A stretch of DNA of 64,000 nt, taken from NCBI RefSeq assembly GCF_016132445.1, contig NZ_CP046056.1, forward strand, positions 1,860,001 through 1,924,000. The letters are read 5' to 3'. The position numbers and the translations under genes were made by a program. This DNA is from Venatoribacter cucullus. Its GTDB lineage: Bacteria > Pseudomonadota > Gammaproteobacteria > Pseudomonadales > Oceanobacteraceae. Shown here in pieces: positions 62,322 to 64,000 of this stretch (positions within the stretch are counted from its first letter, which is position 1; every line of letters starts with the position of its first letter). The notes beneath the pieces are model-generated. The model worked only from the letters and a program-made list of their open reading frames with translations, ran no database searches and was not told the DNA's origin.

Positions 62322-64000
62322 ATGACCCCTGATTCCGTTCCGCTTATCTCCGCCGCGACCGTGAAAACTGCGCTGGCGCGACCTGCCACTGCCCCGGCCA
62401 GCAGTGCGGTGTCTGATGGCCGTGGCCAGCCCACCGCCACGGTGGAAATGCAGGTCAGCAGCAGCCAGCGCCAGCCCGAGGGTTTCCGCCTGACCCTGAC
62501 GTCTGCCCAGGGCCAGCAACTGCAGGTGCTCAGCGAACAGGATTTACCGGCCGGCAGCCGGTTGGTTCTGCAACTGCCCGACGCCAACACCTCTTCTGGT
62601 AAACCACTGCAGGTGCTCAGCATCAGCCTGCCGGCCGCCCCCGGCACCACGCCGGCACCACCTTCTGCCCCGGGTACTGCAACCGCCGCCGAGGCGCTGA
62701 CGCAGGTGCTGAACCGTTTTATTGCCGCCCGTTTAGGCTTGGGTGTTCAGCCGCAGCCGGCGCGCCCGGCTGCCGCCGCGGCCGATCTGTATGCCCGCCC
62801 TTCCGCCAGCACCATAGCCGGCACAGCCGCCGGTAACAGCAGCCCTTCAATTAACGCCGCCAGCGCCCGGACCGAACTGCTGAATTTGCTGCAGCAACTG
62901 GCCAGCCCGGGCTCAGTGAACACAGCGCCCCGTCCGCTCAGCAGCCAGACCAGTGCCACCAGCAACCTGATAACCAATACCACCGTGCCCGGCCAGCCTA
63001 TGCCGGTGGCGGTGCAACGGGTCTTGCAAAACTGGCTGCAAACCCTGCCCGCCCCGGCGCAGCTGAGCCAGCCGGCCGGCTTACAGCAAGCCATTCAGAA
63101 CAGCGGCCTGAGTTATGAACAGCGGTTATTCAGCGCCCTGAGTAACCCACCGGCCAGCAGTGGCCAGAGCAACACCGCCGAGGCCGGTAACCTGTTCCGG
63201 CAGCTGTGGCAACGGGCCGCCGCGCTGGCGCAACCCAATCCAGCCACGGGCGCTGCGGCCAATACAGCCGCCGGGGCAGCGCCCGGCCCTGCAGCAACCA
63301 ACCCTGCCAGCAGCAACGTGGCGGCGCTGCTGCAGGCGGTGCAGCAAACGCTGGAACAACCGGGTCAGTCCGGGTCTGCGACTACCGCTGGTAATATTGC
63401 GGCCACCAGCCCGGCCGCTCCCGGCTTGCTGGCCAGCCTGTTCAGCAGTGACCACAAAGCCGTATTGGGCAAAGCGCTGTTAATCTGGGCGCAACAGCTG
63501 CACCAGCACAGTGGCAACGACAGCCCGCCGCCGCGCACCCTGCCGATGCTGCCGCCGGCGGATGTGCCGGAAACTTTCCGCCTGCTGCAGGCGGCGCTGG
63601 CGCAAACTGAAACCGAGCAGGTGCAGCGCCTGCAGCAGGGCGACAGCTGGCAACTGCAGATTCCGCTGTTTTACCGCGATGGTGAAATGCCGCGTGAAGT
63701 GCAGCTGCACCTGCATAAAGACAGCGAGCAGAACGATGCCGATGGCAAACGCAAAGCGGTGCGCTGGCGGCTGCGGCTGCATTTTGACCTGCAACAGCTG
63801 GGGCCGCTGGATATTGATATTGAGCTGCAGTACCCGGCCCTCAGCGCCACCTTCTGGTCGCAACAGGCGCCAACCCTGACGCAACTGAACCGCGAGTTGC
63901 AGCCATTACGCCAGCGTCTGCAACAACTGGGCGTTGAGGTACAGGAACTGCAGGTGCGCCACGGCCAGCTGCCGGCACCGGAACGTAACCGTATCAGCCA
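62322..64000 (+). CDS. Flagellar hook-length control protein FliK-like, 3' part outside window
   Basis: The frame opens with ATG at 62322 and stays open to the window end, so at least 559 residues are visible. The protein is rich in A, Q, P, S, T and G in the first 390 residues, with low complexity. A more ordered C-terminal part begins near residue 430 (LQIPLFYRDGEMPREVQLHL, then RWRLRLHFDLQQLGPLDIDI), which is the pattern of the FliK hook-length control C-terminal domain. The gene next to ccmA is often a FliK-like protein. It would act in flagellar or related secretion. No other flagellar gene is in view. Confidence 0.75.
   Translation, partial: MTPDSVPLISAATVKTALARPATAPASSAVSDGRGQPTATVEMQVSSSQRQPEGFRLTLTSAQGQQLQVLSEQDLPAGSRLVLQLPDANTSSGKPLQVLSISLPAAPGTTPAPPSAPGTATAAEALTQVLNRFIAARLGLGVQPQPARPAAAAADLYARPSASTIAGTAAGNSSPSINAASARTELLNLLQQLASPGSVNTAPRPLSSQTSATSNLITNTTVPGQPMPVAVQRVLQNWLQTLPAPAQLSQPAGLQQAIQNSGLSYEQRLFSALSNPPASSGQSNTAEAGNLFRQLWQRAAALAQPNPATGAAANTAAGAAPGPAATNPASSNVAALLQAVQQTLEQPGQSGSATTAGNIAATSPAAPGLLASLFSSDHKAVLGKALLIWAQQLHQHSGNDSPPPRTLPMLPPADVPETFRLLQAALAQTETEQVQRLQQGDSWQLQIPLFYRDGEMPREVQLHLHKDSEQNDADGKRKAVRWRLRLHFDLQQLGPLDIDIELQYPALSATFWSQQAPTLTQLNRELQPLRQRLQQLGVEVQELQVRHGQLPAPERNRIS

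Noticed and set aside
1-64000. CRISPR array, prophage, integrase, insertion sequence, rRNA
   Set aside because: No regularly spaced repeats, transposase, integrase or rRNA sequence was recognised anywhere in the window.

Overview
The window is chromosomal backbone of a gammaproteobacterium, most likely a marine Oceanospirillales-type relative of Thalassolituus, Oceanobacter or Marinobacter. This is an inference from gene content and order: a complete ccmABCDEFGHI operon divergent from a FliK-type gene, a CrbS/CrbR-like acetate switch beside acs and a DUF4212/symporter pair, a DUF1329-YCF48-RND exporter cluster, and several AraC regulators with an arabinose_bd-type N-terminus. The DNA is GC-rich. 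I see no prophage, insertion sequence, integrase, CRISPR array or rRNA operon.

Layout. 1-6.7 kb: the start of an anchored protein cut by the window edge, an Uup-type ABC-F ATPase, and a divergent two-gene RND efflux pump. 6.8-7.6 kb: three identical tRNA-Val(TAC)/tRNA-Asp(GTC) pairs behind one strong promoter, the third pair separated by a 103-bp palindrome-ended element. 7.8-15 kb: an acidic 26-residue micro-ORF, an AraC regulator, a membrane protein, and the RND exporter / YCF48 / DUF1329 cluster. 15-21.6 kb: a tightly packed minus-strand run nadK, metallophosphatase, glpG, DUF1315, DUF2797, pepN. 21.7-28.9 kb: a PLP enzyme with an anchored coiled-coil protein, topA with a near-consensus promoter, comEA, a lipoprotein, a glutaredoxin-like protein and DUF5610. 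29-34.5 kb: an AraC regulator divergent from a MaoC-like hydratase, a small barrel-like envelope protein, a third AraC regulator, a YheT-type hydrolase and a GST_N-like protein. 34.5-40.6 kb: lepB with a 36-residue membrane micro-ORF, DUF486, dgt, marC and a large di-heme cytochrome lipoprotein.

40.6-52.9 kb is the most coherent block. It holds a DUF4212/sodium:solute symporter pair, a DEDD exonuclease and a cNMP-CBS-DUF294 protein, a hybrid histidine kinase fused to a sodium-symporter domain (CrbS-like), its LuxR-type regulator (CrbR-like) and acetyl-CoA synthetase. I found a shared imperfect palindrome, TAGAC-N4-GTCTA, once upstream of acs and twice upstream of the symporter pair. It is a good candidate for the CrbR operator linking uptake and activation of acetate. 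52.9-55.4 kb: a DcaP-like porin, a DUF2804 protein and a dense cluster of small palindromes that includes the ccm terminator. 55.4-62.2 kb: the ccm operon. 62.3 kb to the end: a FliK-like gene running off the window.

Coding starts were moved inward where a ribosome site, a promoter position or the family's usual N-terminus argued for it; each such case is stated in its entry. Domain assignments come from reading motifs and recalling families, not from searches.
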